Assembly (NCBI RefSeq): GCF_900110295.1
Contig: NZ_FODF01000003.1
Location: 124,001-188,000, forward strand
Direction of reading: 5' to 3'
Source of the DNA: Peptostreptococcus russellii
GTDB taxonomy: Bacteria > Bacillota > Clostridia > Peptostreptococcales > Peptostreptococcaceae
DNA: 64,000 nt
Below the pieces are notes generated by a model, which saw only the letters and a program-made list of their open reading frames with translations, made no database searches and was not told the origin of the DNA. Position numbers and translations under genes: made by a program. Below are positions 1-8,596 of the stretch, one piece after another. The first letter of the stretch is position 1; each line of letters begins with the position of its first letter.

Positions 1-85
1 GGGAGAATTTGAAATGAGAGCATTAGCCCAAGGTGCTTATAGGGTAATGCAAGGAATGGAAAAAGCTGATTATTTAAGACTGTAG
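1..85 (+). CDS. buk: Butyrate kinase, C-terminal end only (5' truncated by window)
   Basis: The window opens inside a reading frame (first complete codon at base 2) that ends at TAG 83-85. The last 27 residues include GEFEMRALAQGAYRVM followed by a short Lys/Glu segment, resembling the C-terminal helix of butyrate kinases of the acetate kinase superfamily, which make ATP from butyryl-phosphate in butyrate fermentation. Only this tail is visible, so the call rests on a short match and no catalytic residue can be checked. A strong terminator follows within 10 bases, so the gene closes its operon. Another acetokinase-family member is possible. Confidence 0.6.
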   Translation, partial: GEFEMRALAQGAYRVMQGMEKADYLRL

Positions 86-91
86 ATATAT

Positions 92-127
92 TGCCCCCAG
101 CAAAATAGCTAGGGGCATTTTACTTTT
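92..127 (+). terminator. Intrinsic terminator after butyrate kinase
   Basis: TGCCCC (92-97) pairs with GGGGCA (112-117), with an inner AGC/GCT stem, followed by a T-rich tract. It lies 7 bases after the stop codon. Confidence 0.85.
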
Positions 128-266
128 TAAGTATAATTTTAGGGAAAATTTAAAACTATTTGAAATTAACTAGCTTGAAAAAAATATTTAAATTGGTTAT
201 TATAATAAATAGCAATAATATTTTGGAAGGAGGACGGACAATAAAGAAGACTAGGAAAGGTCAGAA

Positions 267-947
267 ATGTTGTCCTTTAATATTATGGGAATAGGAGAAT
301 ATAAGGGTGTAGTGAACGACTTTGAATCTTTTTTAGCTTTTTTAGATACATTAGCCGTCATCATATCTGAAATGTTTGGAGATCACTGTGAAGTAGTAAT
401 ATCAGATTTAGATAATACAGATAATTCAGTGCTTTCCATATACAATGGACAAGTAACAGGAAGAAGCGTAGGCGATCCTTTAAATACTAGAGCAGGTGAA
501 CTTATAGAAAGAAGTAAAGGCGGATATAATATAAACTATAAAAAAGCAAATAAAAAAATTAAGAAAGAAATTAAATCTTCTACAATAGTCACTAAAGCGT
601 TTGGTAGAAATATCTCTCTTTGTATTAATTACGATTGTGATGACATATCAGCCATACAGAAAACACTAAAGAAATTTCTTTCAATGGGCGATGAAGTATA
701 TGATGAGTTTGATGCTTTTGATAATGGGGAACTTGCAGAGCATAAATTTATGGTAGAGCTTGAGAAAATCAATAAGCCAATAGTAGATATGAACAAAAAA
801 GACAGATTAGAGCTAATCAAAAACTTAAAAGAAGCAGGAGTTTTTAAGATACAAAAGAGTGTTCCTTATATAGCTGAACAAATGGGATTATCTAGATATA
901 CTATATATAATTACCTAAATGAAATAGAAGAAAATGAAAAAAAATAA
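267..947 (+). CDS. YheO-like PAS-domain / DauR-type HTH transcriptional regulator
   Basis: A 226-residue protein. The N-terminal half (about residues 17-130) looks like the YheO-like PAS domain (containing CEVVISDLDN), and the C-terminal 50 residues form an HTH_22/DauR-type helix-turn-helix (IAEQMGLSRYTIYNYLNEI). Family members are cytoplasmic regulators, several tied to amino-acid catabolism; the ligand and targets cannot be inferred here. The start is set by AGGAAAGG six bases upstream of ATG 267 and by an in-frame stop at 252-254. A stronger GGAGG at 229-234 has no usable start codon behind it. The gene is monocistronic, between terminators at 92-127 and 1035-1072. Confidence 0.85.
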   Translation: MLSFNIMGIGEYKGVVNDFESFLAFLDTLAVIISEMFGDHCEVVISDLDNTDNSVLSIYNGQVTGRSVGDPLNTRAGELIERSKGGYNINYKKANKKIKKEIKSSTIVTKAFGRNISLCINYDCDDISAIQKTLKKFLSMGDEVYDEFDAFDNGELAEHKFMVELEKINKPIVDMNKKDRLELIKNLKEAGVFKIQKSVPYIAEQMGLSRYTIYNYLNEIEENEKK

Positions 948-1034
948 AAAACTTTTTAAAAAAAGTGTTTAAAAAGAATTATATTGGGCAAATATATAAT
1001 ACAAACATAATAAATTAAAATACTCAATCTCCCC

Positions 1035-1072
1035 AAACGAGAACCTTACCCCCTAAGGTTCTCGTTTTTCAT
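1035..1072 (+). terminator. Strong intrinsic terminator after the YheO-like regulator
   Basis: A perfect 14-bp stem (1035-1048 with 1054-1067), a CCCCC loop, then TTTTT. It is about 90 bases downstream of the stop codon. Confidence 0.92.
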
Positions 1073-1182
1073 TTATTATAAAAATACAACTATAAATATA
1101 AAAGATATACTATAAAAAAAAAAACCACTTAAATTTAAGCAGTTCTTTAAAAATTAATTATGTTGGAATATCGATAATTTTA

Positions 1183-1437
1183 TTATTTTTTTCTTTTTTG
1201 TAGAAAAGAAGAACCTAGATACTTCTTGATATCTTCTTCAGATGAAAAGTCATCAACTAAAATTTCCTTGCCAGTATCTTCAAATATAACAAGAACTTCA
1301 CAATCTCCTTGTAAAAAAGCCTTTTTAACTGTTTCTTCTCTTACTTCTCTAACCTTTACAATATTCTTTTTTTCCTTTTCGAAGTCTTTTGTATAATAAC
1401 TTCCCATCATATTTATAAATTTAGTATAACGGTTCAT
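1183..1437 (-). CDS. Small hypothetical protein, 84 residues
   Basis: A short minus-strand gene. The start is the ATG at 1437-1435, preceded by GGGAGGT at the right spacing; the longer frame reaching 1485 has no ribosome site. The protein is charged, starts MNRYTKFINMM and ends with a basic tail QKRKK. It has no signal peptide or membrane segment. The middle part (GDCEVLVIFEDTGKEILVDD) looks like a beta-hairpin. I recognise no family. It stands alone, convergent with the upstream regulator and divergent from the MBL-fold gene, with no obvious functional partner. Confidence 0.6.
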   Translation of the reverse strand: MNRYTKFINMMGSYYTKDFEKEKKNIVKVREVREETVKKAFLQGDCEVLVIFEDTGKEILVDDFSSEEDIKKYLGSSFLQKRKK

Positions 1438-1770
1438 AATTACCTCCCATAAATATTTTATATAAAATATAACCATAAATTTCAAAGTATAAAACTCTAG
1501 AAAAAGTGATATTTGCTATAATCAATTGAACTATCTATAATGTTTAAAATATCTCTATTTTAGGTAGCATTTTATTCATTAATATAATAATAGAAAAATA
1601 TAGAAATATCAAGTTAAAATTAAAAGTGGCTATTGAAAAATTTCATAAAGGAGTAAATTAAAATATTAGTAGATATTAAATTGTTTTTAAAATGAACTTA
1701 ATAACTATGTTATTTAATTGTTTTGTTATTTGTATTCAAACTATGGTAAAATAGTAATGGTGATGAAATT
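1438..1770. other. Intergenic region between divergent genes
   Basis: 333 AT-rich bases between the minus-strand small protein and the plus-strand MBL-fold gene. It holds the promoter noted at 1723-1752 and several TATAAT-like hexamers (one near 1517). An AAAGGAG at about 1648 has no start codon behind it. No ORF or stable hairpin seen. Confidence 0.5.
1723..1752 (+). promoter_or_regulatory. Probable promoter of the MBL-fold gene
   Basis: TTGTTA (1723-1728), 18-base spacer, TAAAAT (1747-1752) with an extended -10 TG at 744-745 of the same block. The predicted start lies about 12 bases before the ATG, so the leader is very short. Confidence 0.45.
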
Positions 1771-2691
1771 ATGTTTGAACTTGAAAAAATAAAGGGTAAT
1801 ACTTTTCGTGTAAGAAATGGAACAAATATAGGGGTTTATATATTTGAAGATAAAACTGCACTACTTATAGATACAGGAGTCAGCGGTGAGCCTGCTGAAA
1901 AGCTAATAGAAACGCTTAAGGCTCATAATCTTGATGTTAGGTACATAATCAATACTCACGGACATTGGGACCATTGTGGAGCTAACCATCAGATTAAGGA
2001 AATTTATAAAAATGCAAAAACTTATTTCTCCAAAGGGGAAAAAGTTTATATAGAGGCTCCAGAAATTTTTATGGATTATTTTAATGGTGGAAAAAGAGTT
2101 CCTGAACTAGACAGGATAATCAAAAAAAATGTTGGAGTTCCAGATATAGTAGATGAAAATGTAAGAGCTGGTGAAATATTAGAGCTGAATGGACATAAAT
2201 TCAGTATTTTTGGCTGCGCAGGACATACTGCTGCATGTATAGGTGTTGTAACAGATGATAAAGTTGCGTTTTTTGGAGATGCTATGATTTCAAAAAACTC
2301 ATTTGATAAATTTGATTTTGTATTTATGTATGACCACGCTATACAGATGAAGACTTTGAGAAAAATAAAAAAGATGGATATAGATTATGGAGTAATGGGA
2401 CACTCTAGTAAAATATTTACAAAAGAAGAAATCTATGAAGCAGCAGAGTATAATAATAGTGCACTTACAAGAATAAGAAAATTAATGATAGATATTTTAG
2501 ATAGACCTAAAAGTATAGATGAAATAACTCAAGAATTTTTTATTAAGAAAAAAAGAAAATCGGATTATTTCCTATATTTAGAATGCAGAAGTTCATTGAC
2601 GGCTGCCCTAGAGTATCTAATAAAATGTGGTAAAATAAATTACAGTGTAGATAACAATATACTAAAATATAAAATTGCAGACCAAGAATAA
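1771..2691 (+). CDS. MBL-fold metallo-hydrolase
   Basis: A 306-residue metallo-beta-lactamase superfamily protein. The zinc motif HxHxDH appears as HGHWDH in INTHGHWDHCGANH (about residues 63-76), with further candidate metal ligands in GCAGHTAACIG, FFGDAM and VMGHSS. About 60 C-terminal residues after the fold (from RPKSIDEITQEF) look like a small winged-helix domain, as in some MBL hydrolases. The substrate cannot be deduced; thioester, lactone or cyclic nucleotide hydrolysis are all possible. It is 70 bases upstream of the alarmone synthetase gene and probably co-transcribed with it and the phosphoesterase. The ribosome site (GGTGATG) is weak. Confidence 0.85.
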   Translation: MFELEKIKGNTFRVRNGTNIGVYIFEDKTALLIDTGVSGEPAEKLIETLKAHNLDVRYIINTHGHWDHCGANHQIKEIYKNAKTYFSKGEKVYIEAPEIFMDYFNGGKRVPELDRIIKKNVGVPDIVDENVRAGEILELNGHKFSIFGCAGHTAACIGVVTDDKVAFFGDAMISKNSFDKFDFVFMYDHAIQMKTLRKIKKMDIDYGVMGHSSKIFTKEEIYEAAEYNNSALTRIRKLMIDILDRPKSIDEITQEFFIKKKRKSDYFLYLECRSSLTAALEYLIKCGKINYSVDNNILKYKIADQE

Positions 2692-2761
2692 CTGATAGAC
2701 ACTGCGATTCAAAAAATGGATCATACAAATATGATTCTGAAACACAAGGCGGGTGATACTG

Positions 2762-3574
2762 ATGGATTATCAGAGTTGGACTAGAATAATAGCTCCGTAT
2801 TCTAATGCAGTAGAGGAGTTAAAGATAAAATTTAAGAATATAAGAAAAGATTATCTTGAAATGGGCCTTCATTCTCCAATAGAGTTTGTAACAGGTCGAA
2901 CAAAGAAAATATCTTCTATAATGGCAAAAATGAAGAAGATAAATGCTACAAATATTGAGGAAGATATAGAAGATATAGCTGGAATAAGAATAATGTGTCA
3001 ATTTGTTGAAGATATATATGCAATAGTGGATATTATAAAACAAAGAACAGACATGAGAATTGTAAATGAAAAAGACTATATTAAAAACTCTAAAAATAGT
3101 GGTTACAGAAGTTATCATGTAATAATAATGTATCCTATAAACACAGTAGATGGTCCGAGAGAGCTTCAATGTGAAATACAGATTCGTACTTTGGCTATGA
3201 ACTTTTGGGCAACTATTGAACATTCTCTAAAATATAAGTATGATCACTATATACCTGATGAGTTGGCTGTAAGATTGAAAAGAGCTGCAGATGCTGCTTT
3301 TATGCTAGATCAGGAAATGGGAGAAATAAGAGAAGATATTATTAAGGCACAAGAGATGTTTACAGAGAAAGAATATGCAACAACTGATGTATATTCAAGA
3401 TTAAACAAATTAAAAGAAATGAGAGACGATGCAAATTATTTCTATTACAAACATCAGCTAGATAAAATGTCAAGAACTAATGATATAGCAGGTATAATTG
3501 ATTTAAAATCAGAGTTAGACGAAGTATTAAAAGATATAAAAGTTGAGAGAGTAATAGAAGAGGAAGATATTTAG
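2762..3574 (+). CDS. GTP pyrophosphokinase family protein (small alarmone synthetase, RelQ-like)
   Basis: 270 residues with a RelA/SpoT synthetase fold and no HD hydrolase domain. Visible motifs are IEDIAGIRIMCQF, the GYRSYH substrate loop and EIQIRTLAMNFWATIEHSL. Members transfer pyrophosphate from ATP to GTP or GDP to make (p)ppGpp in the cytoplasm. It is longer than typical RelQ (about 210 residues) through a helical C-terminal extension. I start at ATG 2762, behind AAGGCGGGTG; a GTG three codons upstream would overlap that site. The phosphoesterase gene follows 20 bases later, suggesting one operon. Confidence 0.88.
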   Translation: MDYQSWTRIIAPYSNAVEELKIKFKNIRKDYLEMGLHSPIEFVTGRTKKISSIMAKMKKINATNIEEDIEDIAGIRIMCQFVEDIYAIVDIIKQRTDMRIVNEKDYIKNSKNSGYRSYHVIIMYPINTVDGPRELQCEIQIRTLAMNFWATIEHSLKYKYDHYIPDELAVRLKRAADAAFMLDQEMGEIREDIIKAQEMFTEKEYATTDVYSRLNKLKEMRDDANYFYYKHQLDKMSRTNDIAGIIDLKSELDEVLKDIKVERVIEEEDI

Positions 3575-3594
3575 CATATAAGGGAGGCAATTTG

Positions 3595-4299
3595 ATGAAA
3601 ATATTTGCAATAGGAGATTTACACCTTTCTACTGCAGTTAATAAACCTATGGATGTATTCGGTATGAACTGGGAAAATCATGAAGAAAAAATATTTTCGG
3701 ACTGGAAAGATAAGGTCGATGAAAATGATATAGTGTTTGTAGTAGGGGATATATCTTGGGCATCAAAGGTGAAAGAGGCAAAAGCAGACTTAGATATATT
3801 AGCCTCAATGCCTGGAACTAAGTATATGATAAGAGGAAATCACGACTATTGGTGGAGTACTGCATCTGCACTTAAAAAGTTGTTTAAAGAAGAAGATAAA
3901 ATGAACTTTATGAATGTGGACTTTGAAGAAGTTGGAGAATACGCAGTTTGTGGTACAAGAGGCTGGATATGTCCAAATGACATGAGATTTGAAGAAAAAG
4001 ATGAATCAATATATAAGAGAGAAGCTAATAGACTAAAACTTTCGCTTGAAGCTGTAAAAAAGGCAGGTTTTGAAAAATATATAGTTCTTCTTCACTATCC
4101 ACCTACAAATGATGAAAATGAAGAATCCTTATTTACAGAAGTGATAAAGGAGTATAGACCAGAACATGTAATATATGGTCATCTTCATGGAGAAGAAAGT
4201 TTTCCACTGGGGATAAAAGGTGAAATAGATGGAATAAATTATCACCTAGTATCTTGTGACTACTTAGACTTTAGTCTAAAAGAAATAATGGAAATATAA
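3595..4299 (+). CDS. Metallophosphoesterase
   Basis: 234-residue calcineurin-like phosphoesterase. The metal-binding motifs occur in order: GDLHLS near the N-terminus, VVGDISW (about 50), RGNHDYWW (about 80), LLHYPP and YGHLHGE near the C-terminus. The family hydrolyses phosphomonoesters or diesters with two metal ions; the substrate is unknown. ATG 3595 is chosen because AGGGAGG (3581-3587) sits 7 bases upstream; the preceding TTG is less likely. It is the last gene of the MBL / alarmone synthetase cluster, and a terminator follows 16 bases after the stop. Confidence 0.88.
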   Translation: MKIFAIGDLHLSTAVNKPMDVFGMNWENHEEKIFSDWKDKVDENDIVFVVGDISWASKVKEAKADLDILASMPGTKYMIRGNHDYWWSTASALKKLFKEEDKMNFMNVDFEEVGEYAVCGTRGWICPNDMRFEEKDESIYKREANRLKLSLEAVKKAGFEKYIVLLHYPPTNDENEESLFTEVIKEYRPEHVIYGHLHGEESFPLGIKGEIDGINYHLVSCDYLDFSLKEIMEI

Positions 4300-4315
4300 A
4301 TATATAAATTTTTAT

Positions 4316-4360
4316 AGGGATATTAGCTATTTAAAATAGATAGTAAAATATCCCTTTTTT
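4316..4360 (+). terminator. Intrinsic terminator after the phosphoesterase
   Basis: AGGGATATT (4316-4324) pairs with AATATCCCT (4347-4355), followed by TTTTT. Confidence 0.85.
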
Positions 4361-4414
4361 AGAGAAAAAAATAGAAATAACTTAAAAATTAAAAATGAAT
4401 CGGAGGAAATAATT

Positions 4415-5041
4415 ATGAGTAGAAATATATGTATTGATATAGATGGAACAATGTCTGATCCCTATTTTTTTATACCATACTTAAATAAACTTACAGGGAA
4501 AATACTAACAAAAGATGACTATACATCTATAGACTGGAATGATACCTATGGTCCAGAGTTTAAGGATATATATGAAAATTTTGATGATAAATATACTTAT
4601 ATATATAACGAAGTTGAACTTCAAGAAGGAGTTAAAGAAGTAATAGATATGCTAGTAGAAAATGGCGACAATGTTTACTTTGTAACGGCAAGAAGCCATA
4701 CTATAGATAAAATAACAAAGGAATGGATTAAAAGTAAGGGGTTAGATGCATCAAAAGTTCATTCTCTAAGTGGAAACGAAGGAAAAGTAGAAACAGCTAA
4801 AAAACTTAACTGTGATGTATTTATAGAAGACGATCCTAACAATATAGAAAATTTATTAAAAGCGGGATTTGACGTAATAGCAATGGAAAGCAATTATAAT
4901 AAAAAATTACTGGAGAGATTAAGAAGATGTTATGATAATATATCTCAAGATGAAAATAAACCTTTTAATAAAAAAATTAAGAAGAAATTAAAAATTGCAA
5001 AGAATTGGATAGATATAGATAATATTTTAGTTAGAAAATAA
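4415..5041 (+). CDS. HAD-like 5'-nucleotidase family protein
   Basis: 208 residues of the HAD superfamily, closest in look to the 5'(3')-deoxyribonucleotidase (NT5C) group. Motif I is DIDGT (residues 8-12), motif II VYFVTARS (about 88-95) and motif IV FIEDDPNN (about 130). Such enzymes dephosphorylate nucleotides with Mg2+ through an aspartyl-phosphate. The last 40 residues are basic (FNKKIKKKLKIAKNW), which is not part of the usual fold. ATG 4415 follows CGGAGGAAA. It is a single gene between a terminator upstream and the hairpin it shares with fba. Confidence 0.8.
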   Translation: MSRNICIDIDGTMSDPYFFIPYLNKLTGKILTKDDYTSIDWNDTYGPEFKDIYENFDDKYTYIYNEVELQEGVKEVIDMLVENGDNVYFVTARSHTIDKITKEWIKSKGLDASKVHSLSGNEGKVETAKKLNCDVFIEDDPNNIENLLKAGFDVIAMESNYNKKLLERLRRCYDNISQDENKPFNKKIKKKLKIAKNWIDIDNILVRK

Positions 5042-5056
5042 TATATTCAAAATAAA

Positions 5057-5085
5057 AAGGCTGTTCATATGAACAGCCTTAAATT
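5057..5085. terminator. Shared terminator between the nucleotidase and fba
   Basis: Perfect stem AAGGCTGTTC / GAACAGCCTT with an ATAT loop. The T-run is strong on the minus strand (TTTTTATTTT), serving fba, and weaker on the plus strand. Confidence 0.88.
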
Positions 5086-5103
5086 TAAGTTATTATCTAT
5101 TTA

Positions 5104-6027
5104 TTAAAGAGAATTAGCTGAACCTAAAACATCTTCTATCTTTGATTCAACTACAGCCTGTATAGCATCTCTACCAGCACCGATATACTTTCTTGGGTCG
5201 AATACTGTTGGGTTTTCTGCTAAGAACTTTCTAAGAGCAGCAGTCATGCAAAGTCTTAAGTCAGTGTCCATGTTTATCTTACAAACTGCCATTGAAGATG
5301 CCTTTCTAAGCATTTCAACTGGAACACCCTTAGCTCCTGCTATGTCTCCACCAAATTCGTTACAAGTTGCAACAGCCTTCTGATCAACAGCAGATGCACC
5401 ATGAAGTACTATTGGGAAACCAGGAAGCTTTGACTGTATTTCTTCAAGTATGTCAAATCTTAACTTAGCTTCTCCCTTAAACTTGAATGCACCGTGTGAA
5501 GTACCTATAGCTATTGCTAGAGAGTCAACACCAGTTCTGTTAACGAAATCAACTGCCTGTTCTGGATCAGTGTACTTATGAACATCAGAAGTTACATCAT
5601 CTTCAGTACCAGCAAGAACACCTAATTCAGCTTCTACTGAAACATTGAACTTGTGAGCGTATTCAACAACCTGCTTAGTTATTGCTACGTTTTCTTCATA
5701 GTCAAGATGAGAACCATCTATCATAACTGAAGTAAATCCGGCATCTATGCATTTCTTAGCCATTTCGAAGTTTGGACCGTGGTCAAGATGTAGAGCACAG
5801 TCAACACCTATTTCATCTGAAGCAGCCTTTACTAGAGCTACTAGAGTGTTGATACCTGCGTAGTTTATAGCAGACTTAGAAGCCTGTATTATAACTGCAG
5901 ACTTCTTTTCCTTACATGCTTCAAGAACACCCTGAAGCTGTTCTAAGTTACTTATGTTGAAAGCCCCTATAGAGTATCCGCCTTCGTATGCTTTTTTAAA
6001 CATTTCTTTAGTATTAATTAATGCCAT
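5104..6027 (-). CDS. fba: Class II fructose-1,6-bisphosphate aldolase
   Basis: 307 residues, the usual length for short class II aldolases. It cleaves fructose-1,6-bisphosphate to glyceraldehyde-3-phosphate and dihydroxyacetone phosphate with Zn2+. The LHLDHG motif (catalytic Asp82, zinc ligand His83), AIGTSHGAFKF and VLHGAS carry the metal and phosphate-binding residues. ATG 6027 is preceded by AAGGAGG. The codons are biased to AAG, GGT and CTT like the glycolytic genes at 12.7-19.2 kb, consistent with high expression, but it stands alone, divergent from the GT28 gene. A minus-strand extended -10 is seen at 6070-6079. Confidence 0.97.
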   Translation of the reverse strand: MALINTKEMFKKAYEGGYSIGAFNISNLEQLQGVLEACKEKKSAVIIQASKSAINYAGINTLVALVKAASDEIGVDCALHLDHGPNFEMAKKCIDAGFTSVMIDGSHLDYEENVAITKQVVEYAHKFNVSVEAELGVLAGTEDDVTSDVHKYTDPEQAVDFVNRTGVDSLAIAIGTSHGAFKFKGEAKLRFDILEEIQSKLPGFPIVLHGASAVDQKAVATCNEFGGDIAGAKGVPVEMLRKASSMAVCKINMDTDLRLCMTAALRKFLAENPTVFDPRKYIGAGRDAIQAVVESKIEDVLGSANSL

Positions 6028-6339
6028 AATATCCTCCTTATAAACTTTTAAAACTTACCCATCTACTTCATTATACCAAAAAAAATGGAAATATCTACAA
6101 AATATCAGTAATTTTAAATCTTATTTTGATTAAATAAAAAAAATAAAATAATCTTAATTCTCTCATGTACTATAGAAAACGATTTACAAAAGAATTCTTT
6201 TGTAGAAAAAACTTTAAAATATATATTATAAAATTCTTAATAAAAACTTTAGAAATTTCCACGTTATATATTTAGTTTTTATATGTATAATGAGTATAGT
6301 AAAAAGATGGATATATTTTAGATGAAAGGAGTGGCAATA
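6028..6339. other. Intergenic region between divergent fba and GT28 genes
   Basis: 312 AT-rich bases holding the fba promoter (minus) and a TATAAT at 6286-6291 that probably serves the glycosyltransferase. No ORF or strong hairpin seen. Confidence 0.5.
6070..6079 (-). promoter_or_regulatory. fba extended -10 element
   Basis: On the minus strand TGGTATAAT forms a TG-extended -10 about 45 bases upstream of the fba start; the -35 is poor. Confidence 0.45.
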
Positions 6340-7494
6340 ATGAAAGTTCTTATACTTACAGCTAAGTTCGGAATGGGACATTTATCAGCATCAAATGCTA
6401 TAAAAGAAGATATATTAAAGTTTGATAGAAATGCAGATGTTAAGGTAGTGGATTTTTATGAATATTCAATGCCAGTTCTATCAAAGTATATTTATAAAGG
6501 ATTTAACATATTAATAAAGTACGGCAAGGAATTATATAAATTATATTACTCAGAAAATGATAAAAAATCAGCTAATATAGATTTGCTAACTAAAAAGTTG
6601 GCTGCAAGTTGTCAAAGTATTGTAGATGAAGAAAAGCCAGATATAATAGTTTCAACTTTTCCAATGATTTCAAAGGGGGTTGGCTATTATAAAGAAAGAA
6701 CTAATTCAAAAGTATCTCTTATAACTTGTATAACAGATATAAGCAGTCATTATGAATGGATTACAGATAATACAGACAAATATATGGTTCCATGTGACGA
6801 AGTAAGAGATGAACTTATTAAAAAGGGAATTCCTGCTGAAAAATTAGTTGTTTATGGAATACCTGTTGCAGATAAATTTAGAAAAAACTTTGAAAAACTA
6901 AGCAAACAAAAAACAGCAACAAAGAGTGCTAAGGTTATAGATATGTCTAACTATAGAAGTAAAAAGGAATTACTTATTATGGGTGGTGGATTAGGCGTTT
7001 TACCAATGAGTCAAGATTTCTATAAGAAGTTAAATGAACAAGAAAATCTTCATACAACTATAGTAGCTGGTAAAAATAAAAGTTTATATAATATGATATA
7101 TAATAAATACGAAAATATAACAGTTTTAGGATATACAGACAAGGTCAATGAATTGATGGAAAAGGCGGATTGCGTAGTTACAAAACCAGGTGGAATTACA
7201 ATGTTTGAAGCTATATATTCAATGACACCAATAATTTCTTTTTCAACTGACCTTCCAAATGAACTTCATAATATTGATTTTATTATAAGTAATAATTTTG
7301 GTATTGCATTGGACGATAGTGCAGAAAATAGCGTTGAAATAATAGTTGATTTTGTAAAAAATTCTTCTGAAGTTAATAGTATGAAAGAATCAATGAAAAA
7401 TTTTGTCCTTGCACTTGAAAGAGGATACTTTGCTAGTTATGTTTCAAATGTTAATTTAGCATCAGGAGATAGAATAAAGGTTAACAATATATAA
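6340..7494 (+). CDS. GT28-family diacylglycerol glycosyltransferase (UgtP/MGDG-synthase-like)
   Basis: 384 residues. The N-terminus MKVLILTAKFGMGHLSASNA is the classic start of the MGDG synthase / UgtP group, which transfers glucose or galactose from UDP-sugar to diacylglycerol at the inner membrane face, giving glycolipids that anchor lipoteichoic acid. The C-terminal nucleotide-sugar half has GGGLGVLP, VLGYTDKVNELM and VTKPGGITMFEA. The start is ATG 6340, because AAAGGAG lies inside the first codons of the longer frame beginning at 6322. Monocistronic, with a terminator 20 bases downstream. The exact sugar and degree of processivity are unknown. Confidence 0.88.
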   Translation: MKVLILTAKFGMGHLSASNAIKEDILKFDRNADVKVVDFYEYSMPVLSKYIYKGFNILIKYGKELYKLYYSENDKKSANIDLLTKKLAASCQSIVDEEKPDIIVSTFPMISKGVGYYKERTNSKVSLITCITDISSHYEWITDNTDKYMVPCDEVRDELIKKGIPAEKLVVYGIPVADKFRKNFEKLSKQKTATKSAKVIDMSNYRSKKELLIMGGGLGVLPMSQDFYKKLNEQENLHTTIVAGKNKSLYNMIYNKYENITVLGYTDKVNELMEKADCVVTKPGGITMFEAIYSMTPIISFSTDLPNELHNIDFIISNNFGIALDDSAENSVEIIVDFVKNSSEVNSMKESMKNFVLALERGYFASYVSNVNLASGDRIKVNNI

Positions 7495-7513
7495 TGGTAT
7501 TTATAGAATTGAC

Positions 7514-7540
7514 GGTTGCCTATTAGGCAACCTTTTTTTT
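7514..7540 (+). terminator. Intrinsic terminator after the GT28 gene
   Basis: GGTTGCCT (7514-7521) pairs with AGGCAACC (7525-7532), followed by eight T. Confidence 0.92.
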
Positions 7541-7756
7541 CCTAAAATACAAGGGGATTTGATAATATATTTAAAATAATTATTGTTTATATAGATTTAA
7601 AAAGATACTTGCTCTATAATATTCAATAAGAGTATCAATATTAAAGTCAAACTATATTGTCAATTTAATGAACTAAGTTATAATACTATGTAAGAGAAGA
7701 AGCAGTTGCAAAAGAAAAATTAATAAATATATTAAAAGGGAAGAGAGGAAGGACAA

Positions 7757-8461
7757 ATGATTGTATTGAAAGTAATATTAGTTATAGCAATTTTATTTAT
7801 TATCCATTCAATAATACCAACATATTATAATAAGATCTTCAATAAGAATATAATGAAAAAAACTGGGAAAGATAATGATATAATGCTTACCTTTGATGAT
7901 GGACCAGATTCAAGGTACATTTATAAGTTAGCAGATTTGTTAGAGAAAAATCAGGTAAAGGCTACTTTTTTTATGGTCGCTCAGAATGCTGAAAAACATC
8001 CTGAGATAGTTAAGTTTCTTCAATCCAAAGGTCATAAAATAGGAATACATTCTTGGCAACACAGAAATGCAATGCTTTATAGTTATTTTTATACAAAGAA
8101 AGATTTTGCAAATAGTACAAGAATCATGAAAGAACTTGGAGTAGATGATCTTTTTTATAGACCACCTTGGGGACATACGAATCTTTTTTCAATTCACTTT
8201 GCAAAGAAATATAAAATGAAATTAATTTACTGGGATGTAATGGCAGAAGATTGGAGTGCTAAGAGCACACCAGAAACAATTTATGAAAAATTGATGAGAA
8301 GAACGACTCCGAGAAGTATAATTTGTTTGCATGATGCTGGGGAAAATTCAGGTGGTGCAAAAGGAGCTCCCTTAAATACTATAGCCGGTTTAGAAAAAGC
8401 TCTTCCAAAGTTAAAAGAAAAAGGATATAGCTTTATTCTTCCAGAGTATGATGTCAAATAA
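7757..8461 (+). CDS. Polysaccharide deacetylase family protein (NodB domain), membrane-anchored
   Basis: 234 residues. An N-terminal hydrophobic segment (about residues 2-20) is a probable signal anchor, then a NodB homology domain with all five motifs: TFDDGPD (catalytic Asp and metal Asp), HSWQH (metal His pair), RPPWG, the DVMAEDW strand and LHDAG. Such enzymes N- or O-deacetylate extracellular polysaccharides or peptidoglycan. AGAGGAAGG precedes ATG 7757. The flippase-like gene follows after 135 bases without a terminator, so joint transcription is possible. The substrate is unknown. Confidence 0.88.
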   Translation: MIVLKVILVIAILFIIHSIIPTYYNKIFNKNIMKKTGKDNDIMLTFDDGPDSRYIYKLADLLEKNQVKATFFMVAQNAEKHPEIVKFLQSKGHKIGIHSWQHRNAMLYSYFYTKKDFANSTRIMKELGVDDLFYRPPWGHTNLFSIHFAKKYKMKLIYWDVMAEDWSAKSTPETIYEKLMRRTTPRSIICLHDAGENSGGAKGAPLNTIAGLEKALPKLKEKGYSFILPEYDVK

Positions 8462-8596
8462 AGATAATGACTTTGTCTTACAAGTATAATTAGAAAGCTT
8501 AGATATGGTAAATAGAGCTTAAAATAAAGAGAATTATAAATATAAAGGAATATTGATTTTAAAATGAGATATTTAATAGTGAAATAAGGAGAGATA

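Noticed and set aside
241-294. Short frame beginning with ATA behind a strong GGAGG at 229-234, a possible leader peptide of the YheO-like regulator
   Set aside because: ATA is an extremely rare start codon and no ATG, GTG or TTG lies at the right distance; the peptide has no recognisable feature.
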